NCBI RefSeq assembly: GCF_028683135.1
Contig: NZ_JAJUBB010000002.1
Span: forward strand, 124,001-188,000
Direction of reading: 5' to 3'
DNA: 64,000 bases
Source of the DNA: Enterovibrio qingdaonensis
GTDB lineage: Bacteria > Pseudomonadota > Gammaproteobacteria > Enterobacterales > Vibrionaceae
Notes under the pieces: model-generated
What the model was told of the DNA's origin: nothing
The model's input: only the letters and a program-made list of their open reading frames with translations
Database searches by the model: none
Program-made: the position numbers and the translations under genes
In this document: positions 51,559-60,171 of the stretch, piece by piece
Numbering within the stretch: position 1 is the first letter of the stretch
Layout of the letters: each line of letters opens with the position of its first letter

Positions 51559-54500
51559 ATGAATAATAGACGTACGCTGCTTTCAGCAGCGATTGCCATG
51601 GCATTGGCTGCACCTGCAATGGCAGGTATTAACGACATCATCATCTCTGAGTATGTTGAAGGTTCATACGACAACAAAGCGGTTGAGATTCGTAACAACG
51701 GCACTGCACCTTTCACATTTACCGCTGATCACGCGCTTTACTATGCCAATGAATCGAGCGGCAATATCTACAACAACATCATTGAAAACCCGGCTGGCGG
51801 TAATGTCCTCGAAGGCGTTACCATCGCTGCTGGTGACGTCGTGGTTATTGCTCACGGTGATGCAAATGCGGAACTAAAAAGTGCGGTAACGGCAAATGGT
51901 TCACGGCTGGTCGAAGCAGCGAACTGGGACCAAGGTAGATACAATTCGATGAATTTCAGCGGTGATGACGCTGTGTTCATCGCCGATGCAAGTGATGCAT
52001 CTACCGTTTACGACATGATTGGTGTTGCCAAAAAGGGCAACAATTGGGGTAAAGACACCACGCTTCGCCGATTCGAGCACAAAGCCAATGCATCAGCCGT
52101 TTATGACCCGACGGCATGGGCGTCTGAAACCAAAGACACATTCAGTGGCTTGGGTGATTCGACACTCCCTGAAAAACCCGCAGACCCTCTTAACTCAACA
52201 GTTGGTGAGATTCAGGGCGAAGGTTTCTCTTCTCCATTGTTGGAATCAGGTGAAGAGCAAACGAAAGACACTTACCGTGTTAGCGGTGTTGTAACAGCCG
52301 TTGCGACCAATCTCGTTAAAGGCTTTTATATCTACCATGCTGACGGTAACCCGCTGACATCAGACGGTCTGTTTGTTCAAACTAACGTTGACCTGCCTGC
52401 TGATTTTATCGCTAAAGACGTGACCGTTATTGGTAAGGTGCGTGAAGCGGATGGAATGACTACGCTTTCTGCGCTGGAATGGACAGTAAACGGTGATGCA
52501 GCAGTGCCTGCAGCATTTGACCTGCAAAAAGTAGAGGCTGACGGCGAAGACTTCCAAAAAACCTTAGAACGTTTTGAAGGGATGCTCGTTAACCTGCCGA
52601 CTGATGTTGACCCTGCGACACCTGACGTTAACGAAGACATGCGCGTGTCGCGTTCGTTCAGCCATGACTTTGATGCCGGACGTAGCAACATGGTGTTGTC
52701 TTACAAGCGTCCAAATATGCAGCCTAACCAAGAGCACATCGCGGGTAGCCAGGAGTCGATGGAGCATGCTGAGCAGAACAACAACTACCGCTTGATTGTT
52801 GAGTCTGACGAAAAAGCACCAGATGGACAAATCCCTTACTATTCGGGCTTTTCTGCCGATGCGCAAAGCAACTACATTCGCATCAACGACAGTGTTGTTG
52901 GGTTAGAAGGTGTGGTCCACTACTTGGATGACAATTTCCGTCTTATCCCAACAAACACGGTGAATGACAGTAACTTCACCCACAATACCGATCGCACTGA
53001 AGAGCCGACCTTGGACGAAAGTACGGCGTATGATCAGTTTGCGGTTCGACTCGCGACACTGAACGTACTCAACTACTTCAACTCTCCGTATGGCGGCGAA
53101 GCAAACCAGTTCGGTGATAACCGTGGTGCGAGATCTGAAATCGAGTTTGAACGTCAGCAGGCAAAACTTGTAGAAGCCGTTTTTGCCATGGATGCAGACA
53201 TCGTTGGTTTGATGGAAATCGAAAATAACGGTTTCAGCGACAGAGGCGCAATTACCCAGTTTGTAAATGCCATCAACGCGAATTACTGGAATGAGGATTA
53301 CTCAGACCGTCACTACTCAAATTCGATTCACAACAAGTATGTGTTTATTGGGTTTGATTCAAACGGCGATACCGTTTTAGATGGCGATGACAGCATAGGT
53401 AGTGATGCCATTACCTCTGGTCTGATTTACCGTCCAAGCAAAGTGTCACTTGAGTCTGCACGTATTCTTGCAATGCCGCGTCAGGTCGCACCTGCAATTG
53501 TTGACGACAACGGGCAAGCCCTTGTCGACAAAGATGGCGAGATCCGTGAAAACGGTAAAAATTACAACCGTGACACCGTTGCTGCGACGTTCAAAGTCGT
53601 GAATACGGGTAAGAAGTTGACGGTTGCGGTTAACCATTTCAAATCTAAAGGCTCAACGTGTTGGGAAGATTGGCAAGGCTGGGAAAACTGGAGCGGCTTT
53701 GATTCTAAGTATGACGACGTAAAAGATCCGGACTTCCAAGGTTCGTGTGAAAACTTCCGTGTTGCGGCAGCGGTAGAGCTGGGTGAACAGCTTGCGCGCA
53801 TCGGTGGTGATCGCGTGATTCTGGGAGACCTGAACTCTTACGGAAACGAAGATCCAATGCTGGTACTGACGGCTATTCCAGAAGGCAAAGCGATTCGTGC
53901 CGCACGCGACACCTATGTGGGTAGCAGAAAGCAATTCGGTGCTGATGGTGCAGACATCACCCGTTCATTTGGTTATGTGAACACCGTTCAGATGAAAGAT
54001 GCTGAGCGCGGCACGTCTAGCTGGAGCTACTCGTACAATGATGAGATCGGTTCACTCGACCATGTGTTAGTAACACCATCATTGAAAGCAAAAGTGTTGG
54101 ATGCGACCGACTGGCATATTAACGCCGCGGAATCATCATTGTTCGATTACAAGAGCGGTTATAAGTCACCTAACAAAGACAACCCTTTCTATGCCGAGAC
54201 GCCTTACCGTTCTTCGGATCACGATCCTGCGCTTATCTCTCTAGGTTACGCTTTCGGTGAAACGGCGGGCAACCACGTTGTGTTGAACACGAAGAGCAGC
54301 CGAATGGAAGTTGCTTACCCAATCAATTCTGATGCGGTAAAAGCGGGTGACATAGCGACGATCACCTTCGACCCAATGCCGGAGAACATGAATGGTGTTG
54401 CGGTTCCGAAGGTTGTGCTGAAGAAAGACGGCAAGCAGACCGTATTCTTTGATGTTCTCGGTATCGACAAGGGTCAATACCGCATCGTCATGCAAACGGA

Positions 54501-54681
54501 AGGCAAAGCGCGTAGCGTGGTGGCGGGTTCTACTGTCGAGATGCAAGTGAGTGTCGAAGGCCGTGATTCAACGCAACCGGAAATTAATGTACCGGCATAC
54601 GATGGTTCAGGCGGCTCTGTTGGCTTCTGGAGCTTCCTGTCATTGATTGGTTTAGGTTTTGTACGTCGCTTTCGCAAATAA
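51559..54681 (+). CDS. exeM: ExeM/NucH-family secreted endonuclease with GlyGly-CTERM tail
   Basis: A 1040-residue extracellular nuclease. Order: signal peptide (ends APAMA), lamin-tail domain beginning INDIIISEYVEGSYDNKAVEI (about 23-170), an OB-fold region (about 210-330), and an exonuclease/endonuclease/phosphatase domain with GLMEIENNGF (about 555), GDLNSYGNEDP (about 755) and RSSDHDPALI (about 885). The C-terminus is GSGGSVGFWSFLSLIGLGFVRRF, a GlyGly-CTERM anchor that rhombosortase cuts in type II secretion. Relatives are ExeM of Shewanella and Xds of V. cholerae, which break down extracellular DNA in biofilms and for phosphate supply. Terminator follows. Confidence 0.92.
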   Translation: MNNRRTLLSAAIAMALAAPAMAGINDIIISEYVEGSYDNKAVEIRNNGTAPFTFTADHALYYANESSGNIYNNIIENPAGGNVLEGVTIAAGDVVVIAHGDANAELKSAVTANGSRLVEAANWDQGRYNSMNFSGDDAVFIADASDASTVYDMIGVAKKGNNWGKDTTLRRFEHKANASAVYDPTAWASETKDTFSGLGDSTLPEKPADPLNSTVGEIQGEGFSSPLLESGEEQTKDTYRVSGVVTAVATNLVKGFYIYHADGNPLTSDGLFVQTNVDLPADFIAKDVTVIGKVREADGMTTLSALEWTVNGDAAVPAAFDLQKVEADGEDFQKTLERFEGMLVNLPTDVDPATPDVNEDMRVSRSFSHDFDAGRSNMVLSYKRPNMQPNQEHIAGSQESMEHAEQNNNYRLIVESDEKAPDGQIPYYSGFSADAQSNYIRINDSVVGLEGVVHYLDDNFRLIPTNTVNDSNFTHNTDRTEEPTLDESTAYDQFAVRLATLNVLNYFNSPYGGEANQFGDNRGARSEIEFERQQAKLVEAVFAMDADIVGLMEIENNGFSDRGAITQFVNAINANYWNEDYSDRHYSNSIHNKYVFIGFDSNGDTVLDGDDSIGSDAITSGLIYRPSKVSLESARILAMPRQVAPAIVDDNGQALVDKDGEIRENGKNYNRDTVAATFKVVNTGKKLTVAVNHFKSKGSTCWEDWQGWENWSGFDSKYDDVKDPDFQGSCENFRVAAAVELGEQLARIGGDRVILGDLNSYGNEDPMLVLTAIPEGKAIRAARDTYVGSRKQFGADGADITRSFGYVNTVQMKDAERGTSSWSYSYNDEIGSLDHVLVTPSLKAKVLDATDWHINAAESSLFDYKSGYKSPNKDNPFYAETPYRSSDHDPALISLGYAFGETAGNHVVLNTKSSRMEVAYPINSDAVKAGDIATITFDPMPENMNGVAVPKVVLKKDGKQTVFFDVLGIDKGQYRIVMQTEGKARSVVAGSTVEMQVSVEGRDSTQPEINVPAYDGSGGSVGFWSFLSLIGLGFVRRFRK

Positions 54682-54706
54682 AGTAACGCACTAAAATCTG
54701 AAAGGA

Positions 54707-54735
54707 AAAGAGGCTGATTTCAGCCTCTTTTTTTT
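54707..54735 (+). terminator. Terminator after exeM
   Basis: AAGAGGCTG/CAGCCTCTT stem, 4-nt loop, eight T. Confidence 0.93.
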
Positions 54736-54940
54736 GCATATAAAACCGAGTCTTATACCCAATTATTCTATAACTTTTCTGGTGAACATTGCTTAGAGTT
54801 GTTAGCATTTCAATCATAAAATACAGCGTATCTTATGTGTCATTCTGAGTGCAAAGAGATAGAGGTTTTCAGTTACAAAGTTTGGTAAGCAGCGTTGTAT
54901 CTGCAAACAATCGGTGGTTGAGAGGAGTGAGAATCTATCT

Positions 54941-55228
54941 ATGAAGACAGTTATTGTCATCAAAAATCCGAGTAAGCGAATCGCGTGGATCACGAGAAAT
55001 CAAAATTGGGATGGCTCGGATAAAGAGATAATGGATTGGATTCTTGAATTGTCTATTCAACGACAAAAAGAGTCAGACAAAAGCCGTGTTGCTGATGATA
55101 TGTCTTCGTTGTATTACGACTCAGGGACCCAGATTAATCGATATAAAATGAATGTTGAACACCTGACGCCAATAAAAGGATTACTACAGAAAGTACTAAA
55201 CAATGAAGGGTACAGAGTTATTAAGTGA
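54941..55228 (+). CDS. Small hypothetical protein
   Basis: A ~95-residue protein starting MKTVIVIKNPSKRIAWITRNQNW; soluble and basic/acidic mixed, with no recognisable domain. An open frame continues upstream, but AGGAG lies about 15 bases before this ATG. It overlaps the next gene's frame near its 3' end. Codon use is A-rich, unlike the core genes. Function unknown. Confidence 0.55.
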   Translation: MKTVIVIKNPSKRIAWITRNQNWDGSDKEIMDWILELSIQRQKESDKSRVADDMSSLYYDSGTQINRYKMNVEHLTPIKGLLQKVLNNEGYRVIK

Positions 55229-55250
55229 CGTTCAGTTGGGTTGGGGAAAT

Positions 55251-55793
55251 ATGGAAGTAGAAGTATTAATTCTTAAAATAAAAGAGAATAAGTTCAGCGA
55301 AAAACAGCTAATCAACTTGTACAACAATGCCTGCGCGAGAGAAGGAATTGATGAATCAGACAAGGCGATGTTAACTAGGGCGATAGAGAAGAACACACGG
55401 TTACGGTTTCCCAGAGCAGCAAAACGTATTTTTGGCGCAAAGGAATCGCTTGCTAGCCAGAAGCTTGAGTCACTCTGCACTCAATTAGAAATGGAATTCG
55501 ACTTAACGAATAACACGTTGAAAAATGGTGTGAAAGCGGGTGGGAGAATGATCTCGGGTGAGTACTATATTGACGTTTATGCCTCTTACAAAAACCGAGA
55601 AAAACACGGTGCATCTATCGCACTGACGCAGCGTAATATTGATGCAGAGTTAGAAGTAACTGTGAGACGCTACCGTACACATAGTGAGAATTCTGGTGAT
55701 ATGGAACGTCAAATCCATACGATGGACGGTTTCGATTCTTGTGCGACGATCTATAGAGACTACCTCGCTGAAATAATCGCTGATGGTATATGA
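55251..55793 (+). CDS. Hypothetical protein
   Basis: A ~180-residue protein starting MEVEVLILKIKENKFSEKQLIN, mainly alpha-helical, with a beta-rich C-terminal half (GEYYIDVYASYKNREKHG; LEVTVRRYRTH). No signal peptide or membrane helix. The frame is open from 55203, but that would overlap the previous gene; the ATG at 55251 is preferred. It follows the 95-residue gene closely and is probably in one operon with it. No family recognised. Confidence 0.6.
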   Translation: MEVEVLILKIKENKFSEKQLINLYNNACAREGIDESDKAMLTRAIEKNTRLRFPRAAKRIFGAKESLASQKLESLCTQLEMEFDLTNNTLKNGVKAGGRMISGEYYIDVYASYKNREKHGASIALTQRNIDAELEVTVRRYRTHSENSGDMERQIHTMDGFDSCATIYRDYLAEIIADGI

Positions 55794-55970
55794 CCTTCTT
55801 TCTGTGTTGTGGCCAATAGCAACGTATGGCTGCTAAGGCAGCCATCGAGATTGTGCTCCAACAGTTCCAGCATCATTGCTGGACAATCATGTGTATCTCT
55901 TCATTGCCCCATTACCACTTTGCATGAAATAATCCGCCCTTCAGTAAACAAGCAAAAAGACGTTACTTAC

Positions 55971-56216
55971 ATGAATAATGAACTCGATATCATCGACAGC
56001 CTTGAAGAGCTGGAAGCCTTTCTTATCTCAATCGAAAATGGCGGATTGGGACTAAAAGACGTAGCTGGCGTTGCACTTGCCAGAAACAACACAGACGGTC
56101 GTCCATTTGTTGCGGTTCTTGACGACAAGCACCAGCTTATTCTGGCTCGCTGGCTGACGCCGGAAATCGCCGAGACGGGTAAAGACATGATTCAGAATGG
56201 CCCTAAAAAGCACTGA
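55971..56216 (+). CDS. Small hypothetical protein
   Basis: An 81-residue acidic protein starting MNNELDIIDSLEELEAFLISI, with helical N-terminus and a small beta part (PFVAVLDDKHQLILARWLTPEIAE). Seemingly soluble. A long open frame upstream reads as low-complexity non-coding. A terminator follows 42 bases later. Family unknown. Confidence 0.6.
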   Translation: MNNELDIIDSLEELEAFLISIENGGLGLKDVAGVALARNNTDGRPFVAVLDDKHQLILARWLTPEIAETGKDMIQNGPKKH

Positions 56217-56258
56217 TTTCTGACAGACATTCGTTCTAGAAAACTTACTGCAAATTAA

Positions 56259-56286
56259 ATGCATGCCGTTTGGTGGCATGCATTCC
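56259..56286 (+). terminator. Terminator between small gene and AraC gene
   Basis: AATGCATGCC/GGCATGCATT, perfect 10-bp stem with a pyrimidine-rich tail. It can serve the plus-strand gene; the convergent AraC gene ends just behind. Confidence 0.75.
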
Positions 56287-56306
56287 TTTCTTCCTGTTTT
56301 TCTTCT

Positions 56307-57182
56307 CTAACTTCCACGCTTGTGCTGATATTGGCCCCGATATTCTCTCGGTGTCAGTTGCTTGTATTGCTTAAACTGGCGATTAAAGTTCGACAAATTC
56401 CTGTACCCGACATTTTCCGCGATTAACGCGATTGGCTTGGTCGTCATCTGCAGCTCGCTGCACGCATGCCCTAAACGCAGTTTTTTCAAATACGACGAAA
56501 AGCTTTCACCAAAGTGATCGGTAAACAGGCGCTGAATGCTACTGCCGCTGGCGTGGAAGACGCGACCAAGATCGGCAAGGGTAATTGGCGCGGCCATATT
56601 TTGCGCCAAATAATCACAGATATTCTCTATTTTTGCGCGGTCCGCTTCATCTACTTTGGTTTGACATGATGCCGTGGGTAAAACCGTTTTACTTTGGTTA
56701 TCTTGCCGAAGAACGGATAACACTTGCAGAAATACCGCTAACTGCTCGATAGGGGTGCGCGTTGTGCAGTCTTTTAGTAACTGAAAAACGTGTTCAGCGG
56801 TTTGCTCGGAAAACTCGATGCAGAGCTTGGCGCGTTCGAGTAATGGCGAGAGATCTTTTAATTCCTCACAGCTTGCCATTAGCTGCTTTATCCATGACTC
56901 GCGAAACCAAACCACATGGGTCTCACACCATTGACCTTCGCTGTGTTGCGATGTCACTGCGTGAGGGAGGTTAGGACCAATTAGCATCATATGGTTGTGG
57001 CTTACCGGAGACTCATGGTAGGCAACTGAAGCGGTTCCGACGAAGTGACGGTGCAGGGCAAGCTCATATTCTTCATGGCAATGCCAAAGCGTTGGTTTTT
57101 GCGCTTGCTCTATCTTTCTGTATCGCCATGAATAGCCTTTGCGCCTAGGTGCCTTTTCAAGAGCGGTTTTCTTCTGTCTCAC
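56307..57182 (-). CDS. AraC-family transcriptional regulator
   Basis: A 291-residue regulator with an N-terminal cupin domain (LWHCHEEYELALHRHF; MMLIGPNLPHAVTSQ) and a C-terminal AraC HTH pair (ITLADLGRVFHASGSSIQRLFTDHFGESFSSYLKKLRLGHACSEL and PIALIAENVGYRNLSNFNRQFKQYKQLTPREYR). The start codon is GTG. Its target is unknown; flanking genes are small and unrelated. It may control a distant operon. Confidence 0.85.
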   Translation of the reverse strand: MRQKKTALEKAPRRKGYSWRYRKIEQAQKPTLWHCHEEYELALHRHFVGTASVAYHESPVSHNHMMLIGPNLPHAVTSQHSEGQWCETHVVWFRESWIKQLMASCEELKDLSPLLERAKLCIEFSEQTAEHVFQLLKDCTTRTPIEQLAVFLQVLSVLRQDNQSKTVLPTASCQTKVDEADRAKIENICDYLAQNMAAPITLADLGRVFHASGSSIQRLFTDHFGESFSSYLKKLRLGHACSELQMTTKPIALIAENVGYRNLSNFNRQFKQYKQLTPREYRGQYQHKRGS

Positions 57183-57339
57183 GGTTATCTCTTTACCTGA
57201 CTACTGCCTCTCATTCTATCAGCCTTTCAGGCCGGAAAAATGAAGTTGAGGCAAAAGTACCAGTACCTGCGGTCATCGTATCAATCTGCTGTTTTCTTCT
57301 CGTTATAGTGTTGTTGTTCCCTGCAACGAGGTGATAGTT

Positions 57340-57543
57340 ATGTTTAGAAGTGTCGTTGAATTGATTGAAAATAATAGAGAATCTTGGCTTTCAGAGCTTA
57401 CAAAATTCTATGGCAAGGAATACGGACATGGTTGGAAAAGCTGTGGTTTTCAAAGCGAAAGCGCACTAGCAAGTGCGTTACAGCAACTGGAAAAACAAGA
57501 ATCAGACAGCCAGATTCAACGTATCCGATTCAGTGAGAGTTAA
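57340..57543 (+). CDS. Small hypothetical protein
   Basis: A 67-residue protein, MFRSVVELIENNRESWLSELTKFYGKEYGHGWKSCGFQ..., soluble with one Cys. GAGG lies nine bases before the ATG. A hairpin with a T-rich tail follows directly. No family recognised. Confidence 0.55.
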   Translation: MFRSVVELIENNRESWLSELTKFYGKEYGHGWKSCGFQSESALASALQQLEKQESDSQIQRIRFSES

Positions 57544-57552
57544 TCCCATTCT

Positions 57553-57599
57553 AGAGCTGGCCAGGAATTCCCCCTTTCCTCGGCTGGCTCTGTCTTTTT
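57553..57599 (+). terminator. Probable terminator after the 67-residue gene
   Basis: AGAGCTGGCCAGG pairs imperfectly with CCTCGGCTGGCTCT, followed by GTCTTTTTG. Confidence 0.6.
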
Positions 57600-58193
57600 G
57601 TGAAGCTGCTGTATTTCGCCTCCAAAAGGGATCACAAGGTGCCAATCGTATCGAAAAAAAAGCCACCTCTTAGTGAAAGGTGGCTGTGTCAACGTACGCT
57701 AGAGTATATCCGGGTAGAGTCTCGTTAATTACATCTTCCTTCGGAGCAGCACAGGAATTCCTGATTGCTGTCCTATCACCCCAACGCAACAACACAAACA
57801 ATCAAGCCTCTCAGGAGAACGTTTGGCCTGAAAGTGATGGTTCGCGCACTAAATATTCGCCATCAAGAGTAAATAAAAAGGACTCTATACACTGGCACCG
57901 AGTTTTATGCCTTTGCTCTTGATGCAAGATCAAGCCTGTTAGGTGCTGAATTGCTTGATGTTAATTATTTGGAATAAGGTGAACGGCTTTATTGATGTGC
58001 ATCATGTTAGGGGTGTTATAAATTGTAGTGCTGGATGTAAACGCGTCTGAAGTCACGTCATTATGCGTGCAATTGCATTGTGCACTAACGAAATTGCGCA
58101 AAGGGTAGTTGGGATTGCAAAGGTAAGATGCTGATGTGTATTTGATGCAGGTTACTGAATCGCCCTCGGTTAAGGGCGATTCGCGAAGCATGA
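57600..58193. other. Gene-poor region with an orphan minus-strand terminator
   Basis: About 600 bases. At 57654-57685 the minus strand shows a strong terminator (AGCCACCT/AGGTGGCT then eight T), yet no minus-strand gene ends here. CATCAAGAG (57861-57869) and CTCTTGATG (57916-57924) form another inverted pair. Weak open frames exist but none has a good start or family match. A small RNA is possible. Confidence 0.5.
57654..57685 (-). terminator. Orphan rho-independent terminator, minus strand
   Basis: Read on the minus strand: AGCCACCTTT loop AGAGGTGGCT followed by TTTTTTTT. Strong stem and U tract. Confidence 0.75.
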
Positions 58194-58619
58194 TTATTTC
58201 GCTTGCTCCAACCAGTTGTTGAAGTCTGATTGTGGCAGCGCACCGTTGATTTGCTGCGCTAACTTCCCGTCTTTAAACACCATGATGGTAGGAATACTGC
58301 GAATACGGTATTTCGCGGCCAGTGCTTGCTGGTCTTCAGTATTCACTTTGACAAAAATGGCGTTTTCGTGCTGCGCTGCGGTCGCTTCAAACACTGGGGC
58401 GAAACCCTGGCATGGTCCACACCATGGTGCCCAGAAGTCGATAACGACGGGTTTGTCAGAAGCCAATAACGCGTCCATGTTGTTAACCGTCCCTTCGAGC
58501 GGTTTACCGGTTAATACGGACGATTTACATGCACCACACTTAGGTTGGTCTGTAATGCGTTCAGCCGGAATGCGGTTGGCAGTATGACAATGCGGGCAAC
58601 GTAAGGTTAACGTACTCAT
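58194..58619 (-). CDS. trxC: Thioredoxin 2 (TrxC)
   Basis: A 141-residue thioredoxin with the extra N-terminal zinc-binding motif CPHC...CGAC (residues 9-12 and 32-35) that marks thioredoxin 2. The active site reads WCGPCQ near residue 70. It reduces disulfides in the cytoplasm and is often induced under oxidative stress. The start has AAGGA upstream. The stop is followed by a long gene-free stretch. Confidence 0.94.
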   Translation of the reverse strand: MSTLTLRCPHCHTANRIPAERITDQPKCGACKSSVLTGKPLEGTVNNMDALLASDKPVVIDFWAPWCGPCQGFAPVFEATAAQHENAIFVKVNTEDQQALAAKYRIRSIPTIMVFKDGKLAQQINGALPQSDFNNWLEQAK

Positions 58620-58719
58620 AAATAGTCCTTTTTTTCATCTTTTTCTCTATTGGGTGTAGATTACGTTTTCCTTGCGCATCACGCCAATTCAAAATGACGA
58701 TTATTTTAATAGGTATGGC

Positions 58720-59604
58720 CTATTGATTTGGTGCATATAGCTCGGATACACATAGTTCATAAAAATCATACGCCTGTGGGGAAATATAGCGGTCACTTAA
58801 GCGAAAGATGCCAATCTGACGCTCGACGTAAGGATCGGTTAAAGGAATCCAACGTAAATGCTCTGATTCGCTTGGAAAGGCGAGGCGGGGAAGTGTTGTG
58901 ATGCCAATACCTAACTCCAACACTGAAAAGAGTGACGTGATGTTTTCGACACTGTAGCGCGCATTGTCGGCCAATATATGTGCAGGCGTGGGCTCCAATA
59001 ACGAGCAGGTTCCATTTCTGATAAACGGAAATTCAACCACATCTTCCCAACTGAGCTGGAAACTTGATGATGCAAGAGGATGATCGTGAAGGCAGACGAT
59101 GCCGATAGGGTCAGCCAAGAGCGGTGTAAACACAATGCGTTCATCCTGAATATGAAGACAATTTCCAACGGCTAAGTCCACTTCACCCGCCAATAAACGT
59201 GCTTCGACACCTGCCGCATTGTCATCGACAAGTGCGAAATCAACGCTCGGGTGTGTGTCGGTGTAGCTGGCTAACACGCGAGGAATCAACTTTGCGGCCA
59301 CAGAGGGGACGCTGGCAATGCGGACCTGGCCGAGCTGTCCTGCTGCCGCTGCGCGTAAATCAGAGTTTAAGTCTTCGTAGAGCTTTAAGAACTGATTGAT
59401 TTTGGGCAAACAGAATTCGCCATAGGGTGTGAGTTTGGCTTTGTGACCCGAATCAAACAGTGTCTGTCCCAGTATTCTTTCCAATTCTTTCACTGACGTT
59501 GAGAGCGCCGCTTGCGAGCGGTTGGCTTTGGAGGCCGCAGCGCGAAAGCCTCTTTGCTCTGCCACTAAGGAAAAATGCCTAAGTTGCTGAATTTTTATGT
59601 CCAT
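58720..59604 (-). CDS. LysR-family transcriptional regulator
   Basis: A 294-residue LysR regulator: HTH at the N-terminus (LRHFSLVAEQRGFRAAASKANRSQAALSTSVKELERILGQTLFDSG) and a substrate-binding domain from GQVRIASVPSVAAKLIPRVL onward. It is divergent from the RidA-ALDH-dipeptidase-BCCT operon with a ~145-base spacer that contains A/T-rich dyads; LysR proteins typically control the divergent neighbour, so this operon is the likely target. Confidence 0.9.
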   Translation of the reverse strand: MDIKIQQLRHFSLVAEQRGFRAAASKANRSQAALSTSVKELERILGQTLFDSGHKAKLTPYGEFCLPKINQFLKLYEDLNSDLRAAAAGQLGQVRIASVPSVAAKLIPRVLASYTDTHPSVDFALVDDNAAGVEARLLAGEVDLAVGNCLHIQDERIVFTPLLADPIGIVCLHDHPLASSSFQLSWEDVVEFPFIRNGTCSLLEPTPAHILADNARYSVENITSLFSVLELGIGITTLPRLAFPSESEHLRWIPLTDPYVERQIGIFRLSDRYISPQAYDFYELCVSELYAPNQ

Positions 59605-59749
59605 TTCTCTTTAGTCCTTCATCAAACACCTTTCTTTAAGTGATAAGTAAAATTGAACAATTGTCAAAAATTAACCGTTCGATTTATCAAATCCATCGGT
59701 GCAAACTTTAACCATAATTTAACAAGTGCATCAAGAGATTCGGTAGCCG

Positions 59750-60160
59750 ATGTCAAATCAACAAGGTGTTGAAATTCGAGCAGTACAAACAGAGCTTTTT
59801 GCGTCAAAAGCTCCCTTAGAGTGGGCGGTGATCCATAACGGCACACTTCATACCGCGCAGATCCCCATTGATCAAACTGGTCAATTAGTGGAAGGCGGCA
59901 TCGCGGCGCAAACACGACAGACGCTCGACAACTTAATGCACACACTAGAATCAGCGGGTGTGAAAAGTAACGCGGTTTTGCAAGTGCTGATCTACGTCAC
60001 CGACCGAAGTTATTTAGCGACAGTGAATCAAATATACGCTGAGTATTTTGATGCCCCGTACCCGAACAGAGCGGCCATGGTGGTCGCAGGATTAGCCAGA
60101 GAAGGCATGCTCATCGAATTGGTGGTGTATGCAGCCGTGCCAATGAGCAATAAAGAATGA
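59750..60160 (+). CDS. RidA/YjgF-family protein
   Basis: A 136-residue Rid protein. The conserved ligand-binding arginine is Arg107 in PYPNRAAM, with VIYVTDRSYLATVNQIYAEYFD before it. Family members hydrolyse reactive imine/enamine intermediates released by amine or amino-acid oxidation; many in catabolic operons are Rid4-Rid7 types. It begins a probable operon and overlaps the next frame by four bases. Confidence 0.88.
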   Translation: MSNQQGVEIRAVQTELFASKAPLEWAVIHNGTLHTAQIPIDQTGQLVEGGIAAQTRQTLDNLMHTLESAGVKSNAVLQVLIYVTDRSYLATVNQIYAEYFDAPYPNRAAMVVAGLAREGMLIELVVYAAVPMSNKE

Positions 60161-60171
60161 AGGAGCAACCC

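Noticed and set aside
57961-58191. Minus-strand frame of 76 codons with many cysteines next to trxC
   Set aside because: No ribosome site, no signal peptide and unlikely composition; it lies in a region that looks non-coding.
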